A DNA stretch of 64,000 nucleotides from Myxococcus dinghuensis (GCF_024198235.1 NZ_JAKCFB010000001.1:496001-560000); one strand, 5' to 3'. Positions 9,173-17,283 are shown, numbered from the stretch's first letter. The notes: generated from the sequence alone by a model not told the origin. Program-made: numbers and translations.

Positions 9173-9960
9173 CGACTCTTGCTCTCGAGCCAGGCCTTCG
9201 TGAAGAGGTTCGCCTCGAGCGGACGCAGGTCCACCGACTTGATGAGGATGATGGTGGAGTTGGCCTTCTCCACCTCGTCGTAGATGCGGATCTCCTCGGG
9301 GAACCAGACGTCGGCCTTCTTGGACTCACTGAAGATCTTCTTCCAGCGCGGGTAGAGGGCGGTGCGCATGAGCCGGCCGGACAGCGCATAGTCCTCGCGC
9401 TTGAGGATGTTGCTCGAGTCCTTGTCCACCCAGAGCTTCACCACCGGGTAGGCCACGTCCATGCCGTCCTTCGCCTTGAGCGTCATGCGGTGGGCCGTGT
9501 ACTTGCCCAGCTTCCCCTCGCCGTCGTAGCTGGGGGTGAACTCCTCGGCCAGGCGGGACTCGTCGAAGTCGGCGCGCCGGCTGTCGGTGCCGGCGATGCG
9601 CTCGCGCTCCGTGCGTCGCTCCCACTTGCCCACGTTGGGGTCGTAGCTCCAGAGGTTCTTGTCCAGCCGGAGGTAGCCCTTGCCGGCCTCCGTCTTGGGC
9701 TTGCTGAAGAGGATCATCAGCTTGTCGTCCGCGTCGCGCCGGTACACGAACGCCTCGCGCACGTTGTCCGTCTTGTCCTTCTCCTTCTGCTCCAGGTAGA
9801 CGAGCGCCTTGTAGTCGCCGCCATTGCGCTGCCGGTCGTCGATGGTCGCCAGCAGCTCCGTCATGGCCGCCGGCTCCAGCGCCAGCGCGGCGGGAGCGGA
9901 CAGCAGGGCCGTGGTCAGCACCGCGGCGGACAGCAGGGTCTTCAGACTCATGTGGGTCAT
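9169..9960 (-). CDS. LolA-like outer-membrane lipoprotein-sorting protein
   Basis: 263 aa from the ATG at 9960, which overlaps the stop of the preceding permease (ATGA). A second ATG at 9951 (MSLKTLLSAAVLTT...ALALE) gives a tidier signal peptide. The mature protein is rich in beta strands and matches the PF17131-type LolA-like fold found beside MacB/LolE permeases: FVYRRDADDKLMILFSKP, YLRLDKNLWSYDPNVGKWER and AEEFTPSYDGEGK are typical segments. Proteins of this class carry a hydrophobic molecule or lipoprotein across the periplasm. Being encoded between the permeases and an outer-membrane barrel supports a shuttle role. It ends with ATGA overlap into the barrel gene. Confidence 0.8.
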   Translation of the reverse strand: MTHMSLKTLLSAAVLTTALLSAPAALALEPAAMTELLATIDDRQRNGGDYKALVYLEQKEKDKTDNVREAFVYRRDADDKLMILFSKPKTEAGKGYLRLDKNLWSYDPNVGKWERRTERERIAGTDSRRADFDESRLAEEFTPSYDGEGKLGKYTAHRMTLKAKDGMDVAYPVVKLWVDKDSSNILKREDYALSGRLMRTALYPRWKKIFSESKKADVWFPEEIRIYDEVEKANSTIILIKSVDLRPLEANLFTKAWLESKSR

Positions 9961-11258
9961 CCGATGTGGTGCATCGCCGTCACGGGCTTGAGGCGCGCGG
10001 CGAGGAAGGAGGGAATCAACGAGATGAGCGTCGTGCAGCCGGTGATGAACACCATGGCTCCGATGACCGAGCCCGCGTTCACCGCCAGGTTCAGCTTGTC
10101 CGACATGATGAAGACCGCCACCACGTCCGGCATGGTCACGTTGGCGGCGTTGACCCCCAGGCACACCCCGAGCCCCACCGTCGCCCCGGCCAGCGTGCCC
10201 AGCGCGCCCAGCGTCATGGCCTCGAAGAGGAACATCAGGAGCACCCGCCGGCGCTGCATCCCGATGGCGCGCAGCGTGCCGATCTCCCGCGTGCGCTCCC
10301 GGATGGCGATCCACAGCGTGTTCATGATGCCCACGCCGATGATGACCAGCAGCACGAAGATGAGCACGCCCGTCAGGCTGTTGAGCGCCGTCAGCGTCCA
10401 ACTGATGAAGGAGATCTCGTCCTCCCAGTTGGTGATGTCGAGCTTCTGACCCGTCCAGCCCTCGCGGTTGACGACCTCGAACTTGAACCAGAAGGCCCGG
10501 GGGTCGTTGTCCATGAGGATGTGGCCGGCCTTCTCCAGGCTCTGTCGCAGCCGCGCCTGGACGTGCGGCACCTGGCTCAGGTCCTTGAGGTAGACGAGGA
10601 TGGCGCCCGTCGTGTCGTCGCGAAGCTGGTACAGCGAGCGCAGCGTCGCCGCGTGCAGGAAGACGTTGAAGTCACTCATCATCCCCACGTTGGCGGCGAT
10701 GGCGCCCACGGTCACGTCCACGGTGTTGCTGGTGCCGCGCATGGTGGGCGCGACGATGGTGAGGGTGTCGCCCACCTTGACGCCCAGCTTCTTGGCCTGC
10801 TTCTCGAAGATGAGCAGGGTGCCCGGTCGGGAGAGGGCGTCCAGGGAGCCCTCCTTCACCATGACCACGCGCCGGAAGCCCGGCTCGTTCTGGACGTCGA
10901 TGCCGCCGACGCCCACCTGCATGGCGGCGGTGTCGCTCACCAGCTTCGCCCAGCCACGGCCGCGCTGGACGACGTAGTCCAGCTCCGGGACGTCCTGGCG
11001 GATCTGCTCGATGATCTTCGGGTAGCCCGTCACCACCGGCGCGGCCTGCCCGGCGGTGACCTTGTAGAAGCCGGCCACGTTGACGTGCCCGGTGGCGAGC
11101 GTGGTGGCGGAGCGGAGCATGGACTCCTTCATCCCGGTGGACAGCCCCATCAGGATGACGAGCAGCGTGGTGACGCCCGCGATGGCGCCGCCGAGCAGCA
11201 GCGTGCGACGCCGGTGGGTGCCGAGGTTTCGGAATGCGATGAGGAAGAGCTGGAACAT
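9957..11258 (-). CDS. ABC transporter permease, FtsX/LolE-MacB type
   Basis: 433 aa. One N-terminal transmembrane helix (TLLLGGAIAGVTTLLVILMGL) is followed by a ~220-aa periplasmic MacB-like domain and then three C-terminal helices of the FtsX domain. Between the helices is the cytoplasmic segment IRERTREIGTLRAIGMQRRR, the usual coupling region of this family. It starts 3 bases after the stop of the larger permease and overlaps the LolA-like gene by ATGA. With the ATPase and second permease it should form a heteromeric LolCDE-like complex in the inner membrane that extracts a substrate from the outer leaflet. Confidence 0.85.
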   Translation of the reverse strand: MFQLFLIAFRNLGTHRRRTLLLGGAIAGVTTLLVILMGLSTGMKESMLRSATTLATGHVNVAGFYKVTAGQAAPVVTGYPKIIEQIRQDVPELDYVVQRGRGWAKLVSDTAAMQVGVGGIDVQNEPGFRRVVMVKEGSLDALSRPGTLLIFEKQAKKLGVKVGDTLTIVAPTMRGTSNTVDVTVGAIAANVGMMSDFNVFLHAATLRSLYQLRDDTTGAILVYLKDLSQVPHVQARLRQSLEKAGHILMDNDPRAFWFKFEVVNREGWTGQKLDITNWEDEISFISWTLTALNSLTGVLIFVLLVIIGVGIMNTLWIAIRERTREIGTLRAIGMQRRRVLLMFLFEAMTLGALGTLAGATVGLGVCLGVNAANVTMPDVVAVFIMSDKLNLAVNAGSVIGAMVFITGCTTLISLIPSFLAARLKPVTAMHHIG

Positions 11259-11261
11259 GGC

Positions 11262-13373
11262 TCACTCGTCCGTCTGCATCGCCTGGAGGGGCGAGACCCG
11301 GGTCGCGAGGAACGCGGGATAGAGGGTGGAGATGGCGGAGACCACGAGGACGATGACGAACGCGGCAAGCAGGTTGCCGGCGCTCAGGGTGGGGTGCAGC
11401 CGGGGACCGGAGAAGAAGAAGTACAGCGCCTCGTTGCCCGCGGGGATGCCGGCGCTGTTGAGGACCGCCATGATGCCGCTGCCCAGCAGCGCGCCGCCGG
11501 CGCCGAAGACGAGCCCCAGCACCACGGTCTCCACCAGCACCATGCTCAGCACGAAGGAGCGCTGCGCGCCGATGGCCCGCATCGTCCCCACCTCGCGCAC
11601 CCGCTGGAGCGTGGCCATCATCATCGCGTTGTTGATGATGACGATCGCCACCACGAAGATGATGAAGACGGCGAAGTACAGCACCATCTTCGCCAGCAGC
11701 ACGAACTGCCCCATGAAGCCCGCGGCCGTCTGCCACGACACCACGCGCAGCTTCATCCCCGCGTCCGTGCCGGCCTGCTTCAGCTCCTGCAGCGTCTGCT
11801 GGAGCTTCTCCGGGTCCTTGAGGATGACGGCCGCGCTGAGCGCGACGCCCTTCTCGATTTCATCCTGCGAATAGACGCGGGCGGCCAGGTCCTCCCGCCG
11901 CAGCGCGCCCATGCCGCCCTCGAAGGGCTTCGAGTCCTCGATGAGGCCTGGGGTGGCGTCCGCCACCAGCGTGTTGCCGCTGCCCTCGCCGAACAAGGAC
12001 TCCTCCGCGTCCGCCCGAGACACCTCGCGCAGCCCGCTGCCCTTCTGCAGGTCGGCGATCTCCGCCTTCCTGTCCGCGGTGAGGTAGCCGTACAGGTCGC
12101 GGAAGGACATCAGGTCCATCAGGTTGATGAGGCCCGCCATGGCGGACTTCTCCAGGCCCTTGAACTGATAGGTGCCGTAGACCCGCATGTTGACGCTCTG
12201 CACGTAGCCGGAGCGGGTGAACGCGGTGATGGTGATGGGGTCCCCCATGCGCAGCCGGTACAGCTCCAAGAGCGGCGCCAGGTCCTGGTAGAAGCGCTGG
12301 TAGCGCTCGTCGAAGTTCTCGTCGGTGGTGGTGAAGAACGCCGACAGGAGCTTCTCCAGGGAGGCCTCCTGGCTGCCCAGGGCCTTCTGCAGCCGCTCGG
12401 TGGCGATGCGCGCCTTGATGGGGTCGAGCTGGAAGAGGATCTCCCGCGTCTGGGTCTGGTTCTCCTTCACCCAGCGCTGCAACTGCGGATCCTCGGCGAT
12501 GAGCTTGTGGTTGACGTCGCGCTCCTGCTTGATGTTGTCCAGGCGCAGCGCGGACTTCAGCTTGAGGAAGTTCTCGTAGAAGAACTTGGACATCAGCATG
12601 CCGCGCTTGCCCTGCGGGACGCGCTGCCCGTCGACGATCTCCATCCGGTCGAAGGACTTCTGGAACGCGTCCAGGTCCGTGCCCACGTAGCGCAGGTCCA
12701 GCAGGTCGCCGTCCGGGAGCTGCGGGGCGATGCGGTTCTCCAGGAACTCCAGCGAGCCGAACGGGTCCTGCTCGAAGCCGTTCCAGAACGCGTCCGAGCG
12801 GGCGCGGGCCAGGGCCTCGGTCTCCTGTGGGTCCACCGCCGCGTCGCTGAGCAGCTCCCGGCTCTTGTCCTTCTGCTGCTCCATCAGCGCCACCATCTGC
12901 TGCACGTGCGCCTTGACGCTGTCGATGCCCTCGCGCAGCGCGGGGGACTCGCCCTTCTGCGCGCGCTGCTTGTACAGGTCGCGCAGCCGGGCGAGCGTCA
13001 GGTCCACCGTGTTGCCGGAGGTGATCATCGCGCCGCTGGTGCCCATGGGCACCACCGTCTTCACGTTGGGGTGCTTCTCCAGCACGGGCTTCAGGCGGCT
13101 GAAGTCGTCCAGCACCGTGAGGTCCGGCTCGCCGCTCCAGTCGCCGTAGAGGCTGAGGTTGTCCTTGGACTCGTCCGAATAGACCTGGAGGTGGCCGGCG
13201 ACGCTGCCGATGATGCTGCGGCTCATGGCGTCGTCCATGCTGTCGAGCAGCGCGCCGCCCACCACGACCAGCAGGGTGCCGAAGAAGATGATGCCGCCGA
13301 TGAGGAGGTTGATCTTGCTGGTGAACAGGTTGCGGAACGCCACCTGCATCAACAACCGGAGGTGACCGCCCAT
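11262..13373 (-). CDS. ABC transporter permease, FtsX type with an enlarged periplasmic domain
   Basis: 703 aa, much longer than a standard LolC/LolE (~400 aa). It has an N-terminal helix (INLLIGGIIFFGTLLVVVGGA), a very large periplasmic and partly coiled-coil domain of about 480 residues, and three C-terminal FtsX helices with the coupling segment RVREVGTMRAIGAQRSF. It starts one base after the ATPase stop and its ribosome site lies within that gene's end. I infer that it pairs with the 433-aa permease. The extra periplasmic mass might dock the LolA-like carrier or the cargo, which is speculation. Confidence 0.8.
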   Translation of the reverse strand: MGGHLRLLMQVAFRNLFTSKINLLIGGIIFFGTLLVVVGGALLDSMDDAMSRSIIGSVAGHLQVYSDESKDNLSLYGDWSGEPDLTVLDDFSRLKPVLEKHPNVKTVVPMGTSGAMITSGNTVDLTLARLRDLYKQRAQKGESPALREGIDSVKAHVQQMVALMEQQKDKSRELLSDAAVDPQETEALARARSDAFWNGFEQDPFGSLEFLENRIAPQLPDGDLLDLRYVGTDLDAFQKSFDRMEIVDGQRVPQGKRGMLMSKFFYENFLKLKSALRLDNIKQERDVNHKLIAEDPQLQRWVKENQTQTREILFQLDPIKARIATERLQKALGSQEASLEKLLSAFFTTTDENFDERYQRFYQDLAPLLELYRLRMGDPITITAFTRSGYVQSVNMRVYGTYQFKGLEKSAMAGLINLMDLMSFRDLYGYLTADRKAEIADLQKGSGLREVSRADAEESLFGEGSGNTLVADATPGLIEDSKPFEGGMGALRREDLAARVYSQDEIEKGVALSAAVILKDPEKLQQTLQELKQAGTDAGMKLRVVSWQTAAGFMGQFVLLAKMVLYFAVFIIFVVAIVIINNAMMMATLQRVREVGTMRAIGAQRSFVLSMVLVETVVLGLVFGAGGALLGSGIMAVLNSAGIPAGNEALYFFFSGPRLHPTLSAGNLLAAFVIVLVVSAISTLYPAFLATRVSPLQAMQTDE

Positions 13374-13374
13374 G

Positions 13375-14124
13375 TCAGTGCGCCTCCGCGCCCGCCGCCA
13401 TGGCGCGCGTGGCCTCGGCGGGGGTGAGCCGGTCGAGGATCTTCCCGTCCGCCAGCCGCACCACCGCGTTGGCGTGGTTCATCACCTTCGCGTCGTGGGT
13501 GGAGAAGATGAAGGTCGTGCCCTCCTTCTGGTTGAGCTCCTTCATCAGGTCGATGATGTTCTGGCCCGTCACCGAGTCCAGGTTGGCCGTGGGCTCGTCC
13601 GCCAGCACCAACTGGGGGCGGGTGACGAGCGCGCGCGCCACGGCCACGCGCTGGCGCTGGCCACCGGACAGCTCGTTGGGGCGGTGCTTCGCGTGGTGGG
13701 CGAGCCCCACCTGCTCCAGCAGCTGCATCACCCGCTCGCGCCGCTGGACCTTGTCCAGCTTGCGCTGCAGCAGCAGCGGGAACTCCACGTTCTGGAAGAC
13801 GCTGAGCACCGACACCAGGTTGAAGCTCTGGAAGATGAAGCCGATGGTGTGCAGCCGCAGGTTCGTCAACTGCCGCTCGCTGAGCTGCTTGGTGTCCTGG
13901 CCCGCCACGCGCACCACGCCGGCGGTGGCGGTGTCCACGCAGCCGATGAGGTTGAGCAGCGTCGTCTTGCCGCTGCCGGACGGGCCCGCGATGGAGATGA
14001 ACTCGCCCGGGTGGACCTGCAGGTCCACCCCTCGCAGCGCCGGGACCACCACCTTGCCCAGGGTGTAGTCCTTGGTCACCTGGGAGATGGAGACGATGGG
14101 GGACTGCGCGACTCCGGAATTCAT
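13375..14124 (-). CDS. ABC transporter ATP-binding protein, LolD/MacB type
   Basis: 249 aa from the ATG at 14124, 8 bases after AAAGGA and overlapping the regulator stop (ATGA). All ABC motifs are present: Walker A GPSGSGKTT, Q-loop FIFQSFNLV, signature LSGGQRQRVAVARAL, Walker B LVLADEPTANLD and switch His STHD. The sequence is of the LolD/MacB/FtsE class, which energises FtsX-type permeases. Together with the two permeases, carrier and barrel downstream it makes an envelope-spanning export or lipoprotein-trafficking machine. Longer upstream extension of the frame is antisense-like and lacks a ribosome site. Confidence 0.88.
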   Translation of the reverse strand: MNSGVAQSPIVSISQVTKDYTLGKVVVPALRGVDLQVHPGEFISIAGPSGSGKTTLLNLIGCVDTATAGVVRVAGQDTKQLSERQLTNLRLHTIGFIFQSFNLVSVLSVFQNVEFPLLLQRKLDKVQRRERVMQLLEQVGLAHHAKHRPNELSGGQRQRVAVARALVTRPQLVLADEPTANLDSVTGQNIIDLMKELNQKEGTTFIFSTHDAKVMNHANAVVRLADGKILDRLTPAEATRAMAAGAEAH

Positions 14125-14621
14125 GCGGAACGTCCTTTCGACGCCTTGGGGGTGCGGGGTGTGGGGCGGGCGCCGCGCGTGGCGCGCCACCGTTCGGCGA
14201 TCCCAGCCATCTCGGCCAGGTAGAAGTCACAGAAGTCCGCGGCGTCGCGAAGGTGCCGCTTGTTCGCCATCTGCGGGGCGGACATGGCCTCCTGGCACAC
14301 GCGGACGAACGCCTTGACGCTCTCCTCCGCGGTGCGCAGCCGGCTCTCCCAGCCATCCGTGTTGACGACGTAGTAGTGCTGCCGGTCGCCGGGGATGCTC
14401 GCGGGCTCCACCAACCCGATGGCCATGCTGGCGCGGATGTTGGTGGACACCGAGGCGGGGCTCACCTTGAGCATGCGCGCGATGGTCTGAAGCGACAGCG
14501 GCTCGTCCGCCAGCATCAACAGCGCGTGGATGCGCCCGCCGATGCGCGTGCTGCCCTGTCGCTCGAAGTACAGCCCCATCGACTCGATGAAGCGCTGCTC
14601 GGCGACGCCCAGGTCCTTCAT
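14121..14621 (-). CDS. GbsR/MarR-type winged-helix transcriptional regulator
   Basis: 166 aa, starting at the ATG at 14621 behind a clear GGAGG 7 bases upstream. The N-terminal half is a winged helix (GGRIHALLMLADEPLSLQTI, then KVSPASVSTNIRASMAIGLV as recognition helix, then a wing with PGDRQHYYVV), matching the GbsR branch of MarR-like regulators. The C-terminal helices would dimerise. It is the first gene of the transport operon and its stop overlaps the ATPase start, so it very probably controls its own operon. The 36-bp palindrome at 14701-14736, overlapping the predicted -35 box, is the obvious binding site. The ligand is unknown. Confidence 0.82.
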   Translation of the reverse strand: MKDLGVAEQRFIESMGLYFERQGSTRIGGRIHALLMLADEPLSLQTIARMLKVSPASVSTNIRASMAIGLVEPASIPGDRQHYYVVNTDGWESRLRTAEESVKAFVRVCQEAMSAPQMANKRHLRDAADFCDFYLAEMAGIAERWRATRGARPTPRTPKASKGRSA

Positions 14622-14690
14622 TCACGGCCTCCGTGTCGTCCGCCCGGCCGCCGGCGTTCGTGTCGCGGCGGGCCCGGTGGGGCGCGGGGT

Positions 14691-14719
14691 CGTTTAGTTC
14701 GTTCATTTCATTCAGTCAA
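14691..14719 (-). promoter_or_regulatory. Predicted sigma-70-type promoter of the regulator/ABC operon
   Basis: Read on the minus strand, TTGACT (14719-14714) and TAAACG (14696-14691) are separated by exactly 17 bases. The -35 is a 5/6 match; the -10 is weak. It lies about 70 bases upstream of the regulator start and its -35 is inside the palindrome. Confidence 0.5.
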
Positions 14720-14736
14720 TGCTGAATGGAGTGAAC
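14701..14736. promoter_or_regulatory. 36-bp palindromic operator candidate
   Basis: Left arm GTTCATTTCATTCAG (14701-14715) and right arm CTGAATGGAGTGAAC (14722-14736) are inverted repeats matching at 13 of 15 positions around the 6-base centre TCAATG. It is AT-richer than its surroundings and overlaps the predicted -35 of the operon headed by a GbsR-type regulator, the classic position for autorepression. Confidence 0.7.
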
Positions 14737-14789
14737 GTAGGGTGACGGACGGCGGCGCCGCGGGAGGGTGGGCGCGTGGACGAAAGGGA

Positions 14790-14819
14790 AGGGCCCGCGA
14801 CCTGGAGGCCGCGGGCCCT
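14790..14819 (-). terminator. Hairpin terminator of the DUF5666-like gene
   Basis: Perfect 10-bp stem AGGGCCCGCG (14790-14799) and CGCGGGCCCT (14810-14819) with a 10-base loop, 55 bases beyond the stop of the gene at 14874. Reading out on the minus strand, the stem is followed by TTCCCTTTCG. Confidence 0.65.
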
Positions 14820-14873
14820 GGTGCCCCCTGGGGAGGCCGGATGTCCGTCATGGACGTGGGTGCCCGGGGAACG

Positions 14874-15470
14874 TCAGTACGTGTTGTCCGGGTTGGTGCT
14901 CTTGTCGCTGCCAGAGCTGTTGGTGGACGAGTCCTTGCTCTTGTCCATGCCGGAGCCGCCGGTGCCCTGGTCATCCGGGCTGCCCGTGGTCCCGGTGCCC
15001 TGGTTGATGGAGGAGTCCGGCGACATCACGTCCGTGCCCGCGCCGCCCGTGCCGGAGAGCGAGATGCTCTTGGCCATGTTCTTGGTCTCGCGGACCTCGA
15101 AGCTGGCGCGGATCTCCTGGCCCTCCTTGAGGTCCTTGGCCTTCTTGAGGTTCGGGTCGGTGAACTGTGTGGTCCGGTCGATGTCGAGCGGCACCACCGC
15201 GCCCTGCGCGTCCTGCACGAAGACCTTGCTCGTCTCCGTCTTGACGACCTTGCCGCTCAGCTCCTTCTGTCCCATGGAGGACGAGCCCATCATGGAGCCG
15301 GAGCCGGAGCCGCCCATGGAGGAGCTGTCGTGTTGCATGCTCCCGCTCCCGGACGTGCCGGAGCCACCCTGCGCGGACGTGTCCTGCTGGGTCTTGGTCT
15401 TGTCATCCGCCAGGGCCGCGCCGGACCCCAGGATCGCCATCGCCGCGAAAACCCCAACCAGCTTCTTCAT
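14874..15470 (-). CDS. Secreted small-domain (DUF5666/OB-fold-like) protein with Gly/Ser-rich flanks
   Basis: 198 aa from the ATG at 15470, preceded by AGGAGATTCTCCC. Signal peptide MKKLVGVFAAMAILGSGAALAD. A Ser/Gly/Met-rich linker (about 25-70) leads into a ~70-aa beta domain: ELSGKVVKTETSKVFVQD, VVPLDIDRTTQF and DLKEGQEIRASFEV. This is the usual pattern of DUF5666-like OB folds. A disordered Gly/Ser/Asp tail ends in NPDNTY. Such proteins are common periplasmic or secreted proteins of unknown role. It is monocistronic, with its own hairpin at 14790 and opposite orientation to the secretion cluster, so probably unrelated to it. Confidence 0.65.
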   Translation of the reverse strand: MKKLVGVFAAMAILGSGAALADDKTKTQQDTSAQGGSGTSGSGSMQHDSSSMGGSGSGSMMGSSSMGQKELSGKVVKTETSKVFVQDAQGAVVPLDIDRTTQFTDPNLKKAKDLKEGQEIRASFEVRETKNMAKSISLSGTGGAGTDVMSPDSSINQGTGTTGSPDDQGTGGSGMDKSKDSSTNSSGSDKSTNPDNTY

Positions 15471-15746
15471 GGGAGAATCTCCTGTGTGAGTGCGACGGAG
15501 GGGTGTGCGTGGTTCGTGGTTCCCCCCGCTGACCCACAAGCTAGGTGCGACCCGGGCAGCGGCCAGGGCTTGCACCACCAGGCCGCCACGTGCCCGTTCC
15601 CTCCCCTGCCGGTGGGGCCGGGGGGACGGTCGCCCCGGGGGAGGGGAGCAGGCGGCTTGATGGTTGCCGGGCTTTCCCCTACCGTCCGGAATACAAGCGC
15701 CCAGCGGCCCAGGCCGCCGCTGGCCCGACAGGAGCTGTCTTCCGCG

Positions 15747-16022
15747 ATGCCCCCGCCCCCCAAGTCGCCCCCGCCCGCACAGGAGCTGCCGGCGCTCTCG
15801 TACCCCGCCATCGAGTCCCTGCTCGAGGGGACGCCGACGGAGGACATCCGGGCCCTCTTCTCCCCCGTGAAGGACGGGCTCTCCGTCCTCAAGGGCCCCA
15901 AGGTCGAACTGGGCAAGAAGGTCCAGGCCGCCGTCGGCCACGTGGAGGAGCTCCTGGAGGTGTTGGTGGAGACCCGGGAGCGGCTGATCGCGGAGGCGAA
16001 GGGGCCCAAGGGTCGGAAATGA
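15747..16022 (+). CDS. Small hypothetical protein at the edge of the type III secretion cluster
   Basis: 91 aa from the ATG at 15747; another in-frame ATG at 15660 would add 29 residues. Ribosome-site evidence is weak (GGAG about 14 bases upstream). The protein has a Pro-rich start, the segment YPAIESLLEGTPTEDIRALF, and an amphipathic C-terminal helix (VQAAVGHVEELLEVLVETRE) ending in basic residues. I recognise no family. Orientation and position directly before the first sigma-28-like promoter make it a possible cluster member, but it lacks that promoter itself. Confidence 0.45.
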   Translation: MPPPPKSPPPAQELPALSYPAIESLLEGTPTEDIRALFSPVKDGLSVLKGPKVELGKKVQAAVGHVEELLEVLVETRERLIAEAKGPKGRK

Positions 16023-16064
16023 CGGGTTTTTCCCGGCCCACCCCGATTTTTTCGCGATCCGGGA

Positions 16065-16093
16065 GGCAACTGTCGCGAGGGTGGGTCGATAAT
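16065..16093 (+). promoter_or_regulatory. Sigma-28-like promoter P1, in front of the sigma/SctI operon
   Basis: GGCAACT (16065-16071), 15 bases, then CGATAAT (16087-16093), ending 72 bases before the ATG at 16166. The -10 core CGATAA equals the FliA consensus core. The same two blocks at the same spacing occur at 32986-33014. Confidence 0.6.
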
Positions 16094-16165
16094 GGGGGAG
16101 TGGGCACCGGGATCATCCGGGAGCCCTGTCAATTTCCCCGCTGAAAGCAGCGCCTGGAGGATGCA

Positions 16166-16735
16166 ATGGCGAAGATCGACAACATGATGGGCCCCAACAT
16201 CCGGCTCTCGACCCACGTCACGACGGCGCGCCAGACCCCGCAGACGGGCTTTGGCGCCCGGCTCCAGAACGGCATCAGCAGCGCCGCGAGCGCGCTGGGC
16301 ACGGGCGTGGGCGCGGTGGCCGGCATGACGCCCGCCAGCGGCATCGTCTCCGCGGCGGTCTCCTCCATGCACACCCTGGGCGGCGCGACGGGCTCGGGCA
16401 GCGCGCCGTACGCGGGCGTGATGAGCACCGCGGTGGGCGTGGGCGGCACGTCCGTCGGCGCCTCGGTGGGCGGCGCGGCGACGGGCCTCTCCGGCGTGGT
16501 GGGTGGCGTGAGCGTCGGCAGCGCCGGCGGCGTGGGCGGCAACGTGACGGTCAACAACAGCACCACGGACACCGTCAACGGCAACTTCTCGCTGAACAAG
16601 ATGGCCGAGGAGAACTCCAAGCTGCTCAACCTGCAGGCGGCCATCCAGCAGGAGTCGCAGACCTTCACGGCCATCTCCAACGTGATGAAGGCCCGTGCGG
16701 ACAGCATCAAGAACTCCATCAGCAACGTCCGCTAA
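16166..16735 (+). CDS. Ala/Gly/Val-rich protein with a T3SS needle-like C-terminal helix
   Basis: 189 aa; GGAGG lies 6 bases before the ATG. Residues about 30-130 are low-complexity Gly/Ala/Val/Ser, with a short NVTVNNSTTDTVNGNF beta-like segment, and the last ~45 residues are a helix. That helix (LLNLQAAIQQESQTF, then SNVMKARADSIKNSISNVR) resembles the C-terminus of SctF needle subunits: a Leu-Gln start, aromatic/Ser middle, Lys-rich helix and a terminal N-x-R. Length is wrong for a classical ~80-aa needle, so it could instead be another exported axial or translocated component. It is first in the operon with a chaperone-like TPR gene, the sigma factor and SctI, and is driven by sigma-28-like promoter P1. 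Role inferred only. Confidence 0.55.
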   Translation: MAKIDNMMGPNIRLSTHVTTARQTPQTGFGARLQNGISSAASALGTGVGAVAGMTPASGIVSAAVSSMHTLGGATGSGSAPYAGVMSTAVGVGGTSVGASVGGAATGLSGVVGGVSVGSAGGVGGNVTVNNSTTDTVNGNFSLNKMAEENSKLLNLQAAIQQESQTFTAISNVMKARADSIKNSISNVR

Positions 16736-16763
16736 GCTGTCGTAGCGAGGCGGACCCGGACCC

Positions 16764-16800
16764 GGCGGAGGTGGGAGCGGCGCCGCTCCCGTCCACCGCC
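16764..16800 (+). terminator. Strong intergenic hairpin after the first gene of the operon
   Basis: GGCGGAGGTGGGAGCGGC (16764-16781) folds back on GCCGCTCCCGTCCACCGCC (16782-16800) with only bulges, with almost no loop before breathing. It sits between 16735 and 16827. It may partly terminate transcription or protect the 5' transcript, making the first product more abundant than the rest. Confidence 0.4.
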
Positions 16801-16826
16801 GGGTGGGGAAAGGAAGAGCGAGGTCC

Positions 16827-17261
16827 ATGTCGGAGAGCGTCTCGGAGATTTCGAACAGCCTGGTCCCCCTCGGGCGCCAGCAGGCCATGGTGTTGCTGGA
16901 GGCCGGCTACCTGTGGCTGGACATGGGACGGTTCGACAAGGCGAAGGAGATCTTCTCCGGCGCCGCGGCGCTGATGCCCAAGAGCGAGGTCCCGCAGCTG
17001 GGGCTGGGCGCGGTGGAGTTCGCGCAGGGGCGTCACGACAAGGCGTTGCAGGCATATCGTTCCGCGCAGCGGCTGGCGCCGAACGCGGCCCTGCCCCGGG
17101 CGCACGTGGGCGAGGCACTATTGTTCCTGGGCAAGGTCCCGGAGGCTCTCAAGGAGCTCAAGGCCGCCCTGGAGTTGGAGCCCGATGGCGATGGGGCACG
17201 TCTCGCACAGGCGCTCATCCAGGCGAAGGAGGCAGGGGTGCTGCCTCCCGCGAAGAAGTAG
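16827..17261 (+). CDS. TPR protein, LcrH/SycD-type secretion chaperone candidate
   Basis: 144 aa from the ATG at 16827, with GGAAGAGCGAGG just upstream. After a short N-terminal helix it contains about three TPR units: EAGYLWLDMGRFDKAKEIF, LGLGAVEFAQGRHDKALQAY and HVGEALLFLGKVPEALKEL. Size and three-TPR layout match class II (LcrH/SycD/CesD) chaperones of type III systems, which hold translocators or needle subunits. The first TPR lacks the most typical SycD signature, so a generic TPR adaptor remains possible. It is second in the P1 operon, right after the needle-like gene, which is its most likely client. Confidence 0.65.
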   Translation: MSESVSEISNSLVPLGRQQAMVLLEAGYLWLDMGRFDKAKEIFSGAAALMPKSEVPQLGLGAVEFAQGRHDKALQAYRSAQRLAPNAALPRAHVGEALLFLGKVPEALKELKAALELEPDGDGARLAQALIQAKEAGVLPPAKK

Positions 17262-17283
17262 GAGCAGGAGGGAGGGTAGGCCG

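Noticed and set aside
16827..17261. Possible ordinary TPR housekeeping protein rather than a T3SS chaperone
   Set aside because: Not excluded by sequence, but size, three-TPR layout and position in the sigma/SctI operon favour the chaperone reading; kept with lower confidence.
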